A stretch of 64,000 nt of DNA from Aralia elata (GCA_034770075.1 CM068380.1:37280695-37344694); one strand, 5' to 3'. Positions 33,525 through 45,968 are shown, numbered from the stretch's first letter. Notes: a model not told the origin generated them from the letters alone. Made by a program: numbers and translations.

Positions 33525-34836
33525 GATCTTCGAGTTCCCACGTAGCTTCTTCAGCGTTGTGGTTCCTCCAGATCACCTTAACAGAAGGTATAACTTTATT
33601 TTTGAGTACTTGCTCTTTTCTGTCAACTATCTAAACAGGCACTTCTTCGTAAGATAAATCTTTTTCAAATTGCAGGGGTTCATATTCTATAACATGCTTG
33701 CAGTCGGGTTTTTATGGTCGTAACACCGAAACATGAAAAATATTGTGGATATGTTCTAACGCTGGAGGTAAGGCTACCTCATACGCGACTTCACCAATTC
33801 TCCGCAACACTTCAAAGGGTCCAATGAACCTCGGGCTCAATTTTCCCTTCTTACCAAATCGAATTTTCCCTTTCCAAGGAGACACTTTCAAGAAAACGAA
33901 GCTAGCAGATTCAAATTCTCGATTCTTGCGGTGTTGATTGGCATATTTCTTCTGTCTATCCTGAGCAGCTATCAATCTCGCCCTGATCACTCTGACGATT
34001 TCGGTGGTCTGTTGTACCAGTTCTGGCCCTAGTAATTGACGTTCGCCAACTTCATCCCAGCATAATGAAGTTCTGCACTTTCTGCCATATAACGCTTCAT
34101 AAGGCAACATGCCAATACTTACATGGTAACTGTTATTGTAAGCAAATTCCACCAATGGTAGATGATCGTCTCAATTCCCTTTGAAATCCATGATGCAAGC
34201 TCTTAACATATCTTCCAATGCCTGAATCATTCTTTCGCTCTGTCCGTCGGTCTGTGGATGATATGTCGTACTCATACGTAACTGCGTTCCTATGCATTCC
34301 TATAGGCGCTTCCAGAAGTTTGATGTGAATCGTGGATCCCTATCTGAGATAATAGACACTGGAACACCGTGCCTTGAAACAATCTATTTCACATACAACC
34401 TTGCCAACTGTTCTAGGTTAAATCTGATCTTGATCGGTAGGAAATGTGTTGATTTTGTCAGTCGATCTACGATAACCCAAACTGCGTCAAAACCTTTCTG
34501 AGTCGTCGGAAGACCTACTACGAAATCCATTGTGATATGTTCCCATTTCCATTCTGGGATCTCTAACGGTTATAGTAACCCACTCGGCCTTTAATGTTCT
34601 GCTTTAACTTTCTGACATGTCAAACACTTAGCTATACAATCTGCAACGTCTCTTTTCAAATTCGGCCACCAGAAATGCTGTCGGAGATCCTGGTACATCT
34701 TCGTACTTCCCGGATGAATCGAATATCTTGAATTATGAGCCTCGCTCACAATCTCCTCTTTAACCTCTGGTACTAGCGGAACCCAAATTCTTCCCTCGAA
34801 CCTCAATAACCCTTCGCTATCAACTTTGAATTTCAC
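33525..34836 (-). pseudogene. pol: Tekay integrase with chromodomain-like C-terminus, degenerate
   Basis: It begins in the linker before integrase (FKVDSEGLLRFEGRIWVP). The HHCC zinc domain follows (HNSRYSIHPGSTKMYQDLRQ, then CIAKCLTCQKVKAEH). The catalytic core is present but broken by stops between 34590 and 34160. It resumes with VEFAYNNSYHVSIGMLPYEALYGRKCRT and the C-terminal KGKLSPRFIGPFEVLRRIGEVAY. Beyond the stop near 33710 another frame reads EQVLKNKVIPSVKVIWRNHN, then EEATWELE, the chromodomain-like tail of Tekay/Del, ending near 33525. At least four lesions make it non-functional. Confidence 0.85.
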
Positions 34837-34960
34837 TTCATCACCTTCAGATATTCTTTTTCTAATTTTCTCACATTCCTAATCCTGAAGTTGTGCTTCC
34901 TTAATCTTATCCACTAAAGTTGGACCGGATCCTAATTAAAACAGTTTTTCGTCAGACTAC

Positions 34961-35835
34961 TCAGAATATTTCACCTCCAACTCCTAGAAGAGTCCTTCTT
35001 GCCTCTATGAGAGTTATGTTCTTCCTCTCAGCTACTCCATTTTGCTGTGGAGTTCTTGGATTTGAGAAGTTGTGATGAATATCGTTGTCTTCACAGAACT
35101 TGTCTACTTTTGAGAAATTGAACTCTCTTCCATGATCAATCCTTATGGCTTTGATCTTCTCGCCCTTCTTATTCTCGACCAGCTTGAAGAATTTGATCAA
35201 TTAAGAGCTGGTTTCGTCTTTAGAGCTCAGGAAGAATACCCATGTGAATCTGGTATAGTCATCTACTATAACCATTGAGTATCTTTTTCCTCCAAGGTTG
35301 ACAGTTGGGATAGGCCCAAAGAGATCCATATGAAGCAGTTGTAGGGGCCTATCGTTGGAGTTGGTTGTCTTACTTTTGAATAAGGCTTTTGTTGCTTCCC
35401 TAACTGACAGGCTCTGCAAGGTCTTTCTTTAACAAAATTGAGCTTTGACAAGCCTGATACTAGATCTTTGGAGGAAAGCTTTGACATGTTTCTGAAATTC
35501 AAATGAGACAATCTTCGATGCTCCAGCCAACTAACGTCTTTTGAAGCTTTAGCAAAGAAGCAGGTTGTTTCAGTTGAACTCAGTTTTACAAGATTCACCA
35601 CGTATACGTTGCCTTCCCTAGTTCTGGTCAGCTTCAACGAGTTTGATTCCAGGTCTCTGACTTGACACTGGTTGTTGAGAAAGATTACTTGATGCCATTT
35701 ATCGGATAGTTGGTTGATGCTTAATAGATTGTGCTTCAAGACTTCAACAAACGCCACTTTGCTAAATGATATTGCACCATTTCAAATAGAGTCATATCCT
35801 CGAGTCTTTTCAGAGTTGTTGTCTCTAAAGACAAC
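34961..35835 (-). pseudogene. pol: Ty1/copia GAG-pre-integrase and integrase, truncated
   Basis: On the minus strand it continues the protease frame interrupted at 35836: VAFVEVLKHNLLSINQLSDKW, then HRRLSHLNFRNMSKLS (zinc-binding His-His) and CRACQLGKQQK (Cys-Cys). The integrase core follows (LLHMDLFGPIPTVNLGGKRY with the first Asp; PQQNGVAERKN with the Glu). Stops lie near 35787 and 35200, with a frame change around 35270-35420. After LIEARRTLL, near 34980, it loses resemblance to integrase, marking the truncation point. No RT is present. Confidence 0.87.
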
Positions 35836-37285
35836 TGTGACGCCCCCAAATTCTGACACCACTATCTCGAATTTGGTTTGTCACGTTCTAACACAATAAT
35901 GACATAAAACTAATGCAGCGAAAAAGATAGAATAAATTACATTGATTTAATATAATTATTCTCGTCCCAAGGTCTCGCAACCGATACTACAATATCAACC
36001 AAAAGTCTTGATTCAAACTAAAACATAGTACTAATACATAATCCATGCCTAAGCTTATTACATAACCGAATTTAGAAAACTTAAGCAACATAGTAAATAA
36101 TCTCCTTCCTAAAGAAGAACAAAGCTACTCCGTAGTTTTTCCCTTTCCCTTATCCTTGCCTGAAGGTTCACCTCGCTCTGCCTTAACTGAACGGTTTAAA
36201 GAAAGCAAGAATGAGCAACAAATTTGCTCAACAAGTGATGTAATAACAACGGTAAACAATTAAAAGTTTGAAGTCTCGAGAATATAAGGGATAGTTCAAG
36301 AATATTATGAATTATCAATTATTTCGAATAAAGTTGTTATGGACAGATAATCTCAATAAGATTCAAGAAATAATTCTATCAAAGTTCGAGATGAATAACA
36401 CTGAGTAGCCACAAAGGACTAAGAACTCCTGCTAGAATTAACAGTTATTATACTGAAAATTCAATAAAAACAAGTACACAGGTGATCAGCCTATAGTACT
36501 CCAGGTTATGCATAACTTTCACATGCTTATAAGTGCGCACGCTGGTCCCCCCCAACAATATATAATTTCCCCTTTAATGAGGGTTGTTCATCTCAGTAAA
36601 TCAGAGTCTGCACCAAGACAATTGGTTTAGAATAGCTTTCTAACACATGTATAATAGTCTAACTAAAACAATGGTTTAGACAACTTTGATAATCATATTC
36701 AATGAATACAAGTACTCGCAATGGGGTTTAAAGGATATTAATCTTAAACCAATCCTTAGAATATGAATGACAGTTTATAAAGCATAAGAGTCATTGTCAC
36801 ATACTTGTATGATATATGAATATACAAGTTTACATGCTTGCTCAATAAAGAGAAAGGGTTCGAGTACTTGCATAATACACCACATCCTGCTCGAATGTAA
36901 ATTGAATAGGGTTAAAGGGAACTTGTCTGTTTGCTCAGCTACAAGTAATCTAGCTTTAATTTAAATCGCGTTGAAACAACCTAATCATTAATAAGTCGAT
37001 TCCTTAGTTAGTATAGCATTCATAACTTTATTCTTACAAGTGGTTACGCACCACATAGTTTTAACACACAGTCACGTAGGTGGAATCATGATTACTAAGT
37101 CCATATTCGTAATTTCTCATCTTACCTAAATGAGTTAGCAAACCTAAAATACCTCGACCCTAAGCATCAACATAAGCTCAAACACATAGTATATCAGTTC
37201 AATCATGCAATACAACTTAAAACATTTATACATACATGCTGCAAGACTCTATTTATAAATTAAAATAACTGGGCAATTCTGGCGA

Positions 37286-38186
37286 CCGGCGCGGCCGCGC
37301 TGGTTTTTGCCTTAGGAGTGGTGCGGTCGTGCCACCCTCTGGGCAGAACAAAAATGCAATTTTATTCAGGTGGAAATCCGAGCCTATTTTCCAACATTCA
37401 GGCTGCTGATATAACTCAAATACACATGCTCATAAGGTTATTAGTCTGAGTTCAAAACCTAACATGCTCATGCTAAATTCAATCCAAAGTTATAAGGTGT
37501 TATGTTAGAAACTTCTGTATTTTAAACCAGTCAAATCCATCTCGCAAAGGATCAACTATTATAGTCATGACACCACATAATGAGACTAAGCCATACTTAA
37601 TAAGCATGCTCGTGCGTATATAACACATGTACACATTAATCACATAATTTACAATTGGAATGTCACTTTCTTGAACATGCGTACATAGGTAGAATCCATG
37701 TTTAGCTAGATGATGCTCATGTCAACATGTTCTAGAGGCATAATGAATCCTATTATTCATGCTTGCAAGGTTGGAACGACATTTACACAACGTTTGACAA
37801 TAATAGTCCTCACGTCTTAGGTTTTTCTTGAAAATTTCACATTAGACTAACTAAACTTGCTTAATATCTTTACGTGACTCTCCGTATGCATTCACACATA
37901 TAATTAGATCATATATACATGTTTGTAGGCTCAGAACATCAGAGATACAAAGTTTGCTACGTTTTACTTCCAATACTTCAAATTTTCCTTTAGAAAGTCG
38001 TTAGAACCGAGTTAACACAACTCGTATCATGCAAGAGGACTTTGGGTTACATATGATACTCATTTACATACTTATATAAGTTACCTTCGCATGCTCAAGA
38101 CATCAGAATTAACAAAATGTGAAATTCCCTTCTGGTGCACGGCGCGACCGCGCCTAGTTTTGCCTGGGGAGTAGCGCGGCCGCGCT
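37286..38186. repeat. GC-rich palindromes in Tekay solo LTR, second form
   Basis: 37286-37303 is an 18-nt palindrome with one G-T mismatch (half about CCGGCGCGG). 37318-37335 is decayed. 38141-38154 has perfect 6-bp arms GGCGCG with an AC centre. 38173-38186 is a perfect 14-nt palindrome (half AGCGCGG). They occupy the same relative places as those in 29734-33494 but have a different core. Confidence 0.86.
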
Positions 38187-38860
38187 GCTCCTCGGCAAAA
38201 CCAGGAAACTCTCTGTATCCGCATATTCATCTAACCCAAAACCAATTCAAATAGCAATTTATGCATACCCACCTCACATAAGATCCACAAACATGATATT
38301 AAGCACACCTAACATGATTCTAACAATTTACAACAAGTAAACAATTAAGTTCAAGAATTAAATTCAACATTAATGCTATTTTTCCAAAGTTTAACACATT
38401 TAGCGATTGATCTCGTTACGAACTCGTTTCTGGACCAAAATGCTTCATTTAACTATCGTTGTTTTCGTATTTGACTATACTAACAATGTATATCAACCTC
38501 TTACAGATTACTACAACTTAGCTCAACCATTTTTGGTACATTATAAGCATGTATAACATGTTATTTTCTGGAATTTGCAAAACTTAGATCTTAGCATCAT
38601 AGAACAAGATTAATACTTTGATATCATGCATATAAACCTAATTAACATCATGATATCTAATACTAACACATAATTTGCAAATATTCCAAGAATTTGTATG
38701 TATAACTTAAGGACACAAATTAAAAGGGGTTTTACCTCTTGAAGTTTGAACCCGCTAAACCTCGCACCTTAATTTCTGATTACTCCTTAGCTTCACCACA
38801 CTCACTCTCTAGTTGAACAATTCAGATTTCTAGTAATCAAAATGAGGAAGAGGGGGTCTC

Positions 38861-38869
38861 AATTTATAG
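38861..38869 (-). promoter_or_regulatory. Tekay LTR TATA box
   Basis: The minus-strand sequence CTATAAATT occurs in the same context as 32367-32375. Confidence 0.5.
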
Positions 38870-39728
38870 AGTTTCTTTTGACCATTTTCAGATTTTGTCC
38901 AAGAATTCGAACCAAAGGAAGAAGAAAGAAACTTATGGGTAATGGAGGTTTGGTGGAATAGTGGTGAGGCACTATTTGGACCACTCCCCCCTCCATCATC
39001 ACCAAGCTCTAGCTCTCTACCAATTCTCAGCAAGGTGGGTGATAGACCAATGGCCTATATACAGCTGATTACTAGAGGGGGACACTCAATTTGGGACAAA
39101 GCAAAACTCAGACATTTCCCAACAAGCCTTAAGTGCATATTTTGATTTAAAAAGTAAACTTAGGTCATATAGTGTATTAAATAATTAGATGCTACCACAT
39201 TGTATCAATACTCACATCATATAATCCATGTACATTAATTAAAGTGAAATCTCATTAATTACTAACACTCAGATAGTTAATATTCATTATTATTCCATAG
39301 TACATTTATTACAATAAACATTTTAAGTATGAAAATAATTATCATATAGCAAATATTAATTACCTTATATAATTTAAATGCACATCACACATCAAGATGT
39401 CACATAGGATATTCATGCAATTTAAATGTCACGCATATTCCACCTTATTTAATGAATTATATGAATACTCACATATGCTAATGTCACAAAAATATCATGC
39501 CACATAACGTTTAATTAAATAAAAGGAGGTTATTAGCCACACAATAATTAATTAAGATAACATTAATAATTTCTTTTCTTATTAAATCACTCCTTTATTA
39601 AATAAACAAGAAATCATTTTATTGCATCACTATTATGGTGACATATCACATATACTCATATTCGAATAAATATTCAACTTAAATAGAAAAGTTAATAATA
39701 ATATTATTTAAAATTCTCGGGTATTACA

Positions 39729-40725
39729 ACAACTACAGGACCATCCTTTTCCTTAAAATTTGACAAGAGAGCCTTATTGTCAGTCATGTGCCTCGAGCAT
39801 CCACTATCGAGATACCAAATTGAACTAGTGGAGCTCCTCACCTGTATTAAACATTAACTTTTATTTTGGTACCCAGATTTGCTTGGGTCCTGATTGGTTA
39901 GTTCTTCTAGGGACCCAAATCTATTTAATTCTAGGTCTATAATAAATAGGATAATCATTAAAATGCCATAATGCAGCTATATGACCATACTCATGATAGT
40001 AATAACATCTTATATGATGCATGCTTGTGTGTGTGCGTGAATTCCTTCTTTTCAAGGACATGTGTGGATGATAGACACTTGCAGCCTTTCTTTTAGGCTC
40101 ATACTCTCTCTGTTTCCACACTACTCTACGATTCTGAGATTTCGTAGGGTAGAAGTCAACTCTATGTTTCTTGCATGGTTGGTTCATAAAGTAAGTTTTG
40201 CCTGACTCTATGATCCTTCTAGGCTTGAAGGTAGTGTTAAGCTTACCTAGCTGTTTCTTGAACCCTAAACCAATGTGTGATCTGTTGTTCTCAGGGATCA
40301 CAACCTGATCAGTAGAGATCGTACAACTTGGAATAATTGGCTCCGCGACATCTGTGGATTTCATAAACACAATGCTTCTATGGGGGTAGAAATACTGTTA
40401 TTGTTAATCTCCAAAGCTTTGTCCACACTTTGATTTGAGGATGAATCCCCAAATCCTAAACTTGATCTATCTGAGACTGCTCTCTGACTTGTGATCAGGG
40501 AGTCCATAGACGAAGAAAACCTATTCCACGTTGAGATCGTCTTCTCTAGTTCCTCGATCTTAGAAACCACAGTTAATTCTCTCTGATGTTCAATTATCTT
40601 TCTCATTCTCTCATTCTCAACTTCAAAGTTAGAGAGAGAGCTAGCACTTTGTAGAGTTGTTTCCAACTCTACTTGTACTTTATGATGACCGATTAGATGG
40701 CATGTGTTCGGGCTCCGACGCATTT
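39729..40725 (-). pseudogene. gag: Ty1/copia gag and protease, degenerate
   Basis: The right part (40723-40361) is a coiled-coil-rich gag segment (FEVENERMRKIIEHQREL, KIEELEKTISTWNRF). After a frame change, 40370-39921 reads a basic linker and a zinc-knuckle remnant (CYYYHEYGHIAALWHF, the first Cys position lost and the last replaced). The aspartic protease motif SIWYLDSGCSRHMTDNKALL lies on the minus strand at about 39818-39759; the Asp-Ser-Gly is the active site. The frame runs up to the Tekay LTR insertion at 39728 and resumes at 35835. The 5' end of gag is missing at 40725. Confidence 0.85.
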
Positions 40726-40998
40726 GGATTAGATTGCCATATTGACCCGTCAGGTGGATCAGTTATCTATTTACATTTGTTAGATAGGTGCGGATCCAGC
40801 AGTAACCTATTCTTGTGATCTTGCGGAGTTAGGTTCTGGTGCAACCGCTGGCCCTGGCACAACTGATGTTCCTGATGGCGGTGCTCCGACCTTCTATTGC
40901 CCGAATTTGAATTTTACCGCGGGAGTCCCGAGTCTGGAGGATTTGGCCAGAGTGGATCTGTTTGATGATGCATCTGCTTTTATAGATGATGTAAACTT
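40726..40998 (+). pseudogene. C-terminal remnant of PMD-type ORF A (Tat antisense gene)
   Basis: The plus strand reads ILTRQVDQLSIYI, a stop, then GATAGPGTTDVPDGGAP, then LARVDLFDDASAFIDDVNFI and a stop. This matches the end of the gene at 61691-63665 (TLTRQVDQLSLYLRV, then PAFIDEIDFI). The rest of the gene is missing: the sequence switches to copia gag at about 40725. It shows that both PMD genes were present in this older Tat copy in the same order. Confidence 0.72.
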
Positions 40999-41261
40999 TA
41001 TATAGTAGATTATATCTTAGGTGTTGGGGCGCATGCACCCTTTTTCCCTGTACGTTTTATTTTCATTTTATCTTGTAAAAATGATGTATGGAGATGATTA
41101 TTTATGCATGGATTTACTTTTTATCGATTCGTCATTATGCATGTTTACTTGTGCTATATCATCATGATGCATGTTCATTATATAATTATTAGATATAATT
41201 AACCCCTGTTTTGATATTGTTTTATAAGTATTATATAAGCCTTGTTTTGATATTGTTTTAG
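40999..41261 (+). other. Spacer between the two PMD remnants
   Basis: This AT-rich spacer corresponds to 61476-61690 of copy 2. It ends in a splice-acceptor-like TTGTTTTAG before the first codons of PMD gene B. No gene seen. Confidence 0.5.
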
Positions 41262-44200
41262 AGATGGCGTCATTGGCTATTACTCGGCTGGATTATTTTT
41301 CTATCGGTCTCGACTCAGGGGTTGGTTCAACAATTTACTTGCTCCTGATCGTTTGACAATGGAGAGACTTATAGGACATTTGATGTCGTACTTATCTTTT
41401 CAGGTGATGGAGGGATTTATCGACGATATGTTATCTCATTGGATCCCAGACTGCCATGTGTTTAGGTTTGGGATGCATGAGCTCACTCCTACATTAGAGG
41501 AGTATGCCCGGATCATGGGTTTATCTCTGGCTGGACCTTGCGCTCGAGCTGCCGTTGGTCAGATACATCACTAGTTCATGACTCCTATAGGATTGAGGTG
41601 AGCGGCCGTACTATCTGAGGTTACTATCGGGCATGTCGTCTCTCTGGATTTCTTGATTGACAGATTTTGTTCTTCTGATAGTTTTCTGGTCTTCCGAGAT
41701 GATTTTGCTATATCTGAGGACAGGTGGTGGTCTGCTCGGGTGGATGCCCTGATGATGTGCATTTTGTCCTTTCTGTACATGCATATCTATATGGACCATC
41801 TAGATGCCAGGGTAGTGATGGTGGTTCGGGCTCTGCACGATGGTTACACTATTATCCCTTTGATCTTGGCGGAGATATATCTCCGCTTCTTATTATTGGA
41901 CTTTTGGGGATCAGGAGTTTTGGGGTAGCTCTATCTTGCTATATGTTTGGTTCATGACACATCTGCGCCCGATCGACAGCTTCTGTCGTCATGGCTTTTG
42001 TTTTGGCCATAACATTGCTCTCATGCATTCTTTTCGTCAAACTTCTTGTGTGGACGTTGCTTCATGTACGACCTTTCTTTCCTCTATCGAGGACCCGTTT
42101 TCCATTGTGATGTATTCTGATTATTGTTCGTTTATGAGCTTCATTACTAATGTCGTAGACTTCGATTTCATCCCCTTGACCGGATTGCAGGGTGTGACTA
42201 CATATCATCTTTTAGCAGTTATGGGCCAATTTGATTAGCGCCAGGAGTTTCATTCCTTTATAGATGCTTCTGATTACAGATTTCCCATTCTCGCATCTAC
42301 TAAGGCTAATTTAGCAAGGGTTTACAGCTTTTGGGCCCATCGAGAAACAGCCGAGTTTAGGGACAATCATTTTGGTCGGTCTTCGGAGTATATGGCGTGG
42401 TTGGAGGCTGATTTGGCGGTCGCTACTAATGATCTTGGTGAGGTAGAGGATAGGTCTTATAATGAGGAACCTGTCGACGCCGGTTTCTCGCCTTTCCCGA
42501 TTTTTAGCCTTCTTTATTATATGAGTTTGGGAAAAGGTCGGCATTGATGTCGACGGGGTTTTGGAAAGATCATTTTTTATGATGAGCCAATTAACCAGAG
42601 TCGCCAGTTGGTATGTTTGAAATGGATGTACCAACTCATCCGAGTTCTCGTTTTTTATAAATCACTGGCTCATATGTGACTCCGAATTAATTGGTCTGCG
42701 AATCGAGATTCATAGAGTTCGGGGGCTTGTTTAAGCGAGGGGAAGGTGTTAGGCACCCCCCGACTTCCGTGAAACACGGTTACCGTGATCTTGATACTTT
42801 CCTATCCTTTGATTCATGAAATGTGTATACGTGCGTGTGTGTGTGTGAGTGTGTGTGCTTATGTGAATATTGTGGTGAGGTGAAACATTTGGCTTTTATG
42901 AAAAATCGTGTTTTATTTCGGGAATGTTTTAGAACGTCGTTTCCGTTAGTACGAGAGAGCTCCTTTATTCATGCGAAAGGTTTGATTTTACTTGTCAAAA
43001 GCTATGAGATTTTTATTAGGCGTTGTTTTTGGCAAAACAAGAATCTTTTAAACCTTTGTCAAAATAGGAATCGAAATCTATACATTGCTTTCATAAAATG
43101 ATGGGCAATTTCTAGGATATCTTTAACCCTATGCACAAAGATCTAATAAAACGTTTCGTTCGTTCATAAAAGTCATTTTTTGGTGATGGTTGAAAATGAT
43201 TTCCTTTGGCCTTCTCGTTTAATAGGAATCGACATTTATTAACACTTCCAATTTTTAGCCTCGTGATTCTAATAACCTAGCTTGTTTGATTTTAATAAAA
43301 AAACCTTCATCGTTCAATCCTTGAAATCATTTTTGTGTCACAAAATCTAATCAAGCATAAACACGCGTCGGGGCTATTCATGGGCATGTAAGCCATCAAA
43401 ACATCCCCGAACGCCAACAATCACATGTTCCACTACTACGGGGCCTTAAACCCGATTCTCGCCTTAGCGTCGTTTTAAGGCCCGACGATTACATGTTACA
43501 AAAAAACGGGCACCTTGAATCTATTACATACATCAAAACGTCCATCATTGGATTTGGACCACGGGGTCGCATTCCTAGGCTCACACCCAATATTACTACA
43601 TGCCCACAAAATGAATACTACAAAACCAACCAATACGAGTTTGCCTAACACACCATGATAATCGAAAATGACAATCTAAATAAATTACACCCAATAAATC
43701 ATCATAAACAAACTAGAGATTTCACCAATTGGATATCCTCGGGTTATTAGGAAGAAATTTCGTTCCAATGGAACCCTCACTAATAATCCCTAATCTATGA
43801 TTGTTCAACAAGATACATGACAATTACATCTAATTTAACCAAACAATATGATATAAATTGCTAGAACAAATAGGAATTTTCACCTTGCAAATGATCTCAA
43901 ATGGAGGTGAACTTGTGTATTTGAATAGGATAAGGAGTGTATTTGATACAATCAAAATCAAAAGAATATCAATCCTCTCTTTTTTCTCTCTTTTCTTCCT
44001 ATTTGGTTGCAAAACTTGCTATATTTTCCTCTCTATTTCCGTGCTCTTTGCTGCTGGACTCTTCTTCTTTCTTCAAATTCTTTCCACTTTCAACTCTCTG
44101 TATGCTGCAACGAAACTGAGCTGAAATAGGCTGGCTGGCCGCCTGCCTTCCACTCACCTGATTTCGAGTTCCGTGTTTTCAAAAGGCGCACTATTTGGCC

Positions 44201-44990
44201 GCAGATCAATCCGCGGCTGGACGGTTTGACTTTGTCAATTTTCGTGCTACGCCTCGATTTTTGTGCCGTAACGTCGGTTTTCGCTGATAGGCTCGTACTC
44301 CGCAGTCTGGGAATTTCTGGGAGACGTGCCACCTTATTCGGGAATGCCCGTTTCGAATGGCCTTATTATCACGTCAGCTTTGGTCGCCAATCATTGCGGT
44401 GGTGTTGGGCGTTCGCACTTGTGCCCATTCCCTCGCTCCCGCAAGCCGGTTCATTTGACGATTTTGCCCTCCTGTCATAGTTAGTATAGGGAACGTAAAA
44501 ATTGGGTGTCTACAGAACCTATGGAAGATCCGGAGGATGATCGTGCTGACCCGACTTAGGAGGAATTATTTACGGGATTGATCGAGGCATTGGCTGGGGA
44601 TGTCTCCTTTTCAGCTTCTACTTCTACTGCCGCCCCGAGGGCTGAGTTAGAGCGGCGTGTTCGCGTTTTTACCTTCGAGTAGGATCAGGCCCAGACCCTC
44701 ATGCTAACTGTTGTAGTTGGGAGAGATACTTCATATGCTGAGAGGATGCTGCCCTTGTTGCCAAGGATGCAGCCATTACTGATAGGGATGCACATCGGGC
44801 TTTTGTTGATGGGATTGTGGAGCAGGTCAGTCACGTTTTGGATGCTCAGGATGGCGCGGTACGCACGGCGGTGACACTGTTAGATCGCATGGCCGATGTG
44901 GAGCAGCAGCTTATGTCTAGACCTCAGACTGCTAAGTCTCTCGAATATCTTGGTTTCTTAGCCCGGCTGACCTCGGGTTTATAGATCATA
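41262..44990 (+). pseudogene. PMD-type ORF B, decayed and split by a Tat solo LTR
   Basis: A likely start ATG lies at 41264 (MASLAITRLDY). Homology to 59921-61475 continues through FQVMEGFIDDMLSHWIP, LTPTLEEYARIMGLSL, DHLDARVVMVVRALHDG, MLYVWFMTHLRPIDSF and FMSFITNVVDFDFIPLTG. Stops occur near 41345, 41570, 41600 and 42235, with a frameshift near 41900. The solo LTR (42472-44514, TSD GAACC) interrupts the part before the C-terminal coiled coil, which resumes at 44520 and runs to about 44990 with two or more further lesions. Not functional. Confidence 0.8.
42472..44514 (-). mobile_element. Tat solo LTR (2043 bp)
   Basis: It has the same ends as the Tat LTRs, minus orientation. It is flanked by GAACC at 42467-42471 and 44515-44519. 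It retains the internal PBS-like TGGCGACTCTG (minus strand, near 42598-42608), a GT microsatellite (42825-42860) and one palindrome (44198-44217, one mismatch). The ORFs inside it are not conserved genes. Confidence 0.95.
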
Positions 44991-44999
44991 CCTGATTTG

Positions 45000-45510
45000 A
45001 TTCACTGCACACACTATATCATTTTTATCATTTATCATAGGAAACATATGTACATCGAAACAGTTTATATATGCAAAGCTTTACATTTCAGTCAACTTCC
45101 CTTTTTGATGTATCCTGCTTTTTATCTGACTGCCACTTTATCCTGATGATTATTATTTCGATATACTGCTATTCTTTTCATCTCAGGTACTCACGTTAGA
45201 TTCAATGGCTAAATGACGAGATGTCGTATGACTTCATTGGATTAGGTTGTTGACTAGGATTTGTCGAGTGTGATGGTTTGGCTGGTATGTTTTGAGGGAG
45301 TCTAGGTTTCAGATTTCGAGTCGAGGGTAGTGGTTTAGTTTTTTTAGGTTTAGAATGTATCAGGATGGCTATGTTATATGCTCTGGTTGGTTAAAGGGGA
45401 GATGTTTCTTTTGTTTTATGATTGCCGAATCATGGAAGAGGTTTAGATATGTTTTGAAAGGATTAGATCGCACCGCAAAATGGCTGCCTACGTACTCCTA
45501 TAAGGGGAGG
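45000..45510 (-). other. Tat non-coding tail remnant
   Basis: It corresponds to 59414-59920 of copy 2. The tail motif on the minus strand (TACGTAGGCAGCC near 45495-45480) is present. The short ORF at 45355-45552 lies across this motif and is fortuitous. Confidence 0.6.
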
Positions 45511-45958
45511 AAATTTAAGTGCGGAAAGTATATGAGACACAAGAATTTTTAAGTGGTTCGGAGCACAAAGATCTCTTAGTCCACTCTTCTACTCTTCGAG
45601 TAGGAAATCCACTAAGGATGGAGTGATCACTTAGATCAGTTCACTAAGAACTATTACAACAAACAAATCACTTAGATTCTTCCTTTAAGTCACTAAAACT
45701 TGGTATTTGTCACTAAGACTAGTTCACTAAGAACTCTTCAAGTCACTTAGACTAGGTTATAAGAAGGTCACTAAGAACAAGGAATCACAAAGAGAATAAA
45801 GTGATTTTTGATGTACTGCTAAGTAGCTTTAAGTCCAATGAAGAATGACTTAGCAGCAGAACAAGATGTTCTATTTTCGTAGAGTAGAGCTTTTTGAAAG
45901 TTGTGCAATAATTCAAATCTTGATCATGTTCTTATTACTGTTAGATTGAATTTATGTG

Positions 45959-45968
45959 CCTTTTATAG
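45959..45968 (-). promoter_or_regulatory. TATA box of copia LTR
   Basis: The minus-strand sequence CTATAAAAGG matches the plant TATA consensus. It is about 290 bp downstream of the 46259-46285 hairpin. Confidence 0.65.

Larger units (their letters stand above)
27241..34960 (-). mobile_element. Tekay/Del chromovirus, truncated, with nested solo LTR
   Basis: Read on the minus strand, an integrase remnant (34836-33525) is followed by a short untranslated part. That part is interrupted by a solo LTR (29734-33494) and resumes at 29733-29613, with a polypurine tract and the 3' LTR (29612-27241). The upstream part (5' LTR, gag, protease, RT) is missing: the sequence switches to a Ty1/copia fragment around 34960-34980. 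Integrase motifs and the chromodomain-like C-terminus indicate Tekay/Del. Confidence 0.85.
35836..39728 (-). mobile_element. Tekay-type solo LTR (3893 bp) inside copia protease
   Basis: On the minus strand it runs from TGTAATACCCGAGAATTTT to GGGGGCGTCACA. It is flanked by ACAAC at 35831-35835 and 39729-39733. Copia coding reads from protease straight into pre-integrase once it is disregarded. It is the same family as 29734-33494. TATA box at 38861-38869. ORFs inside it are fortuitous. Confidence 0.94.
40726..45510 (-). mobile_element. Decayed Tat 3' region (antisense PMD genes and tail)
   Basis: The minus-strand order is the Tat tail motif (45495-45455), PMD gene B antisense (44990-41262) and the end of PMD gene A antisense (40998-40726). 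This equals 59440-61760 of Tat copy 2. LTRs and gag-pol are missing. It carries a Tat solo LTR at 42472-44514. At both edges it passes into Ty1/copia sequence. Confidence 0.75.

Noticed and set aside
27241..39728. 27241-29612 and 35836-39728 as the two LTRs of one Tekay element
   Set aside because: Lengths and sequences differ, and 35836-39728 has its own ACAAC target duplication within copia coding sequence.
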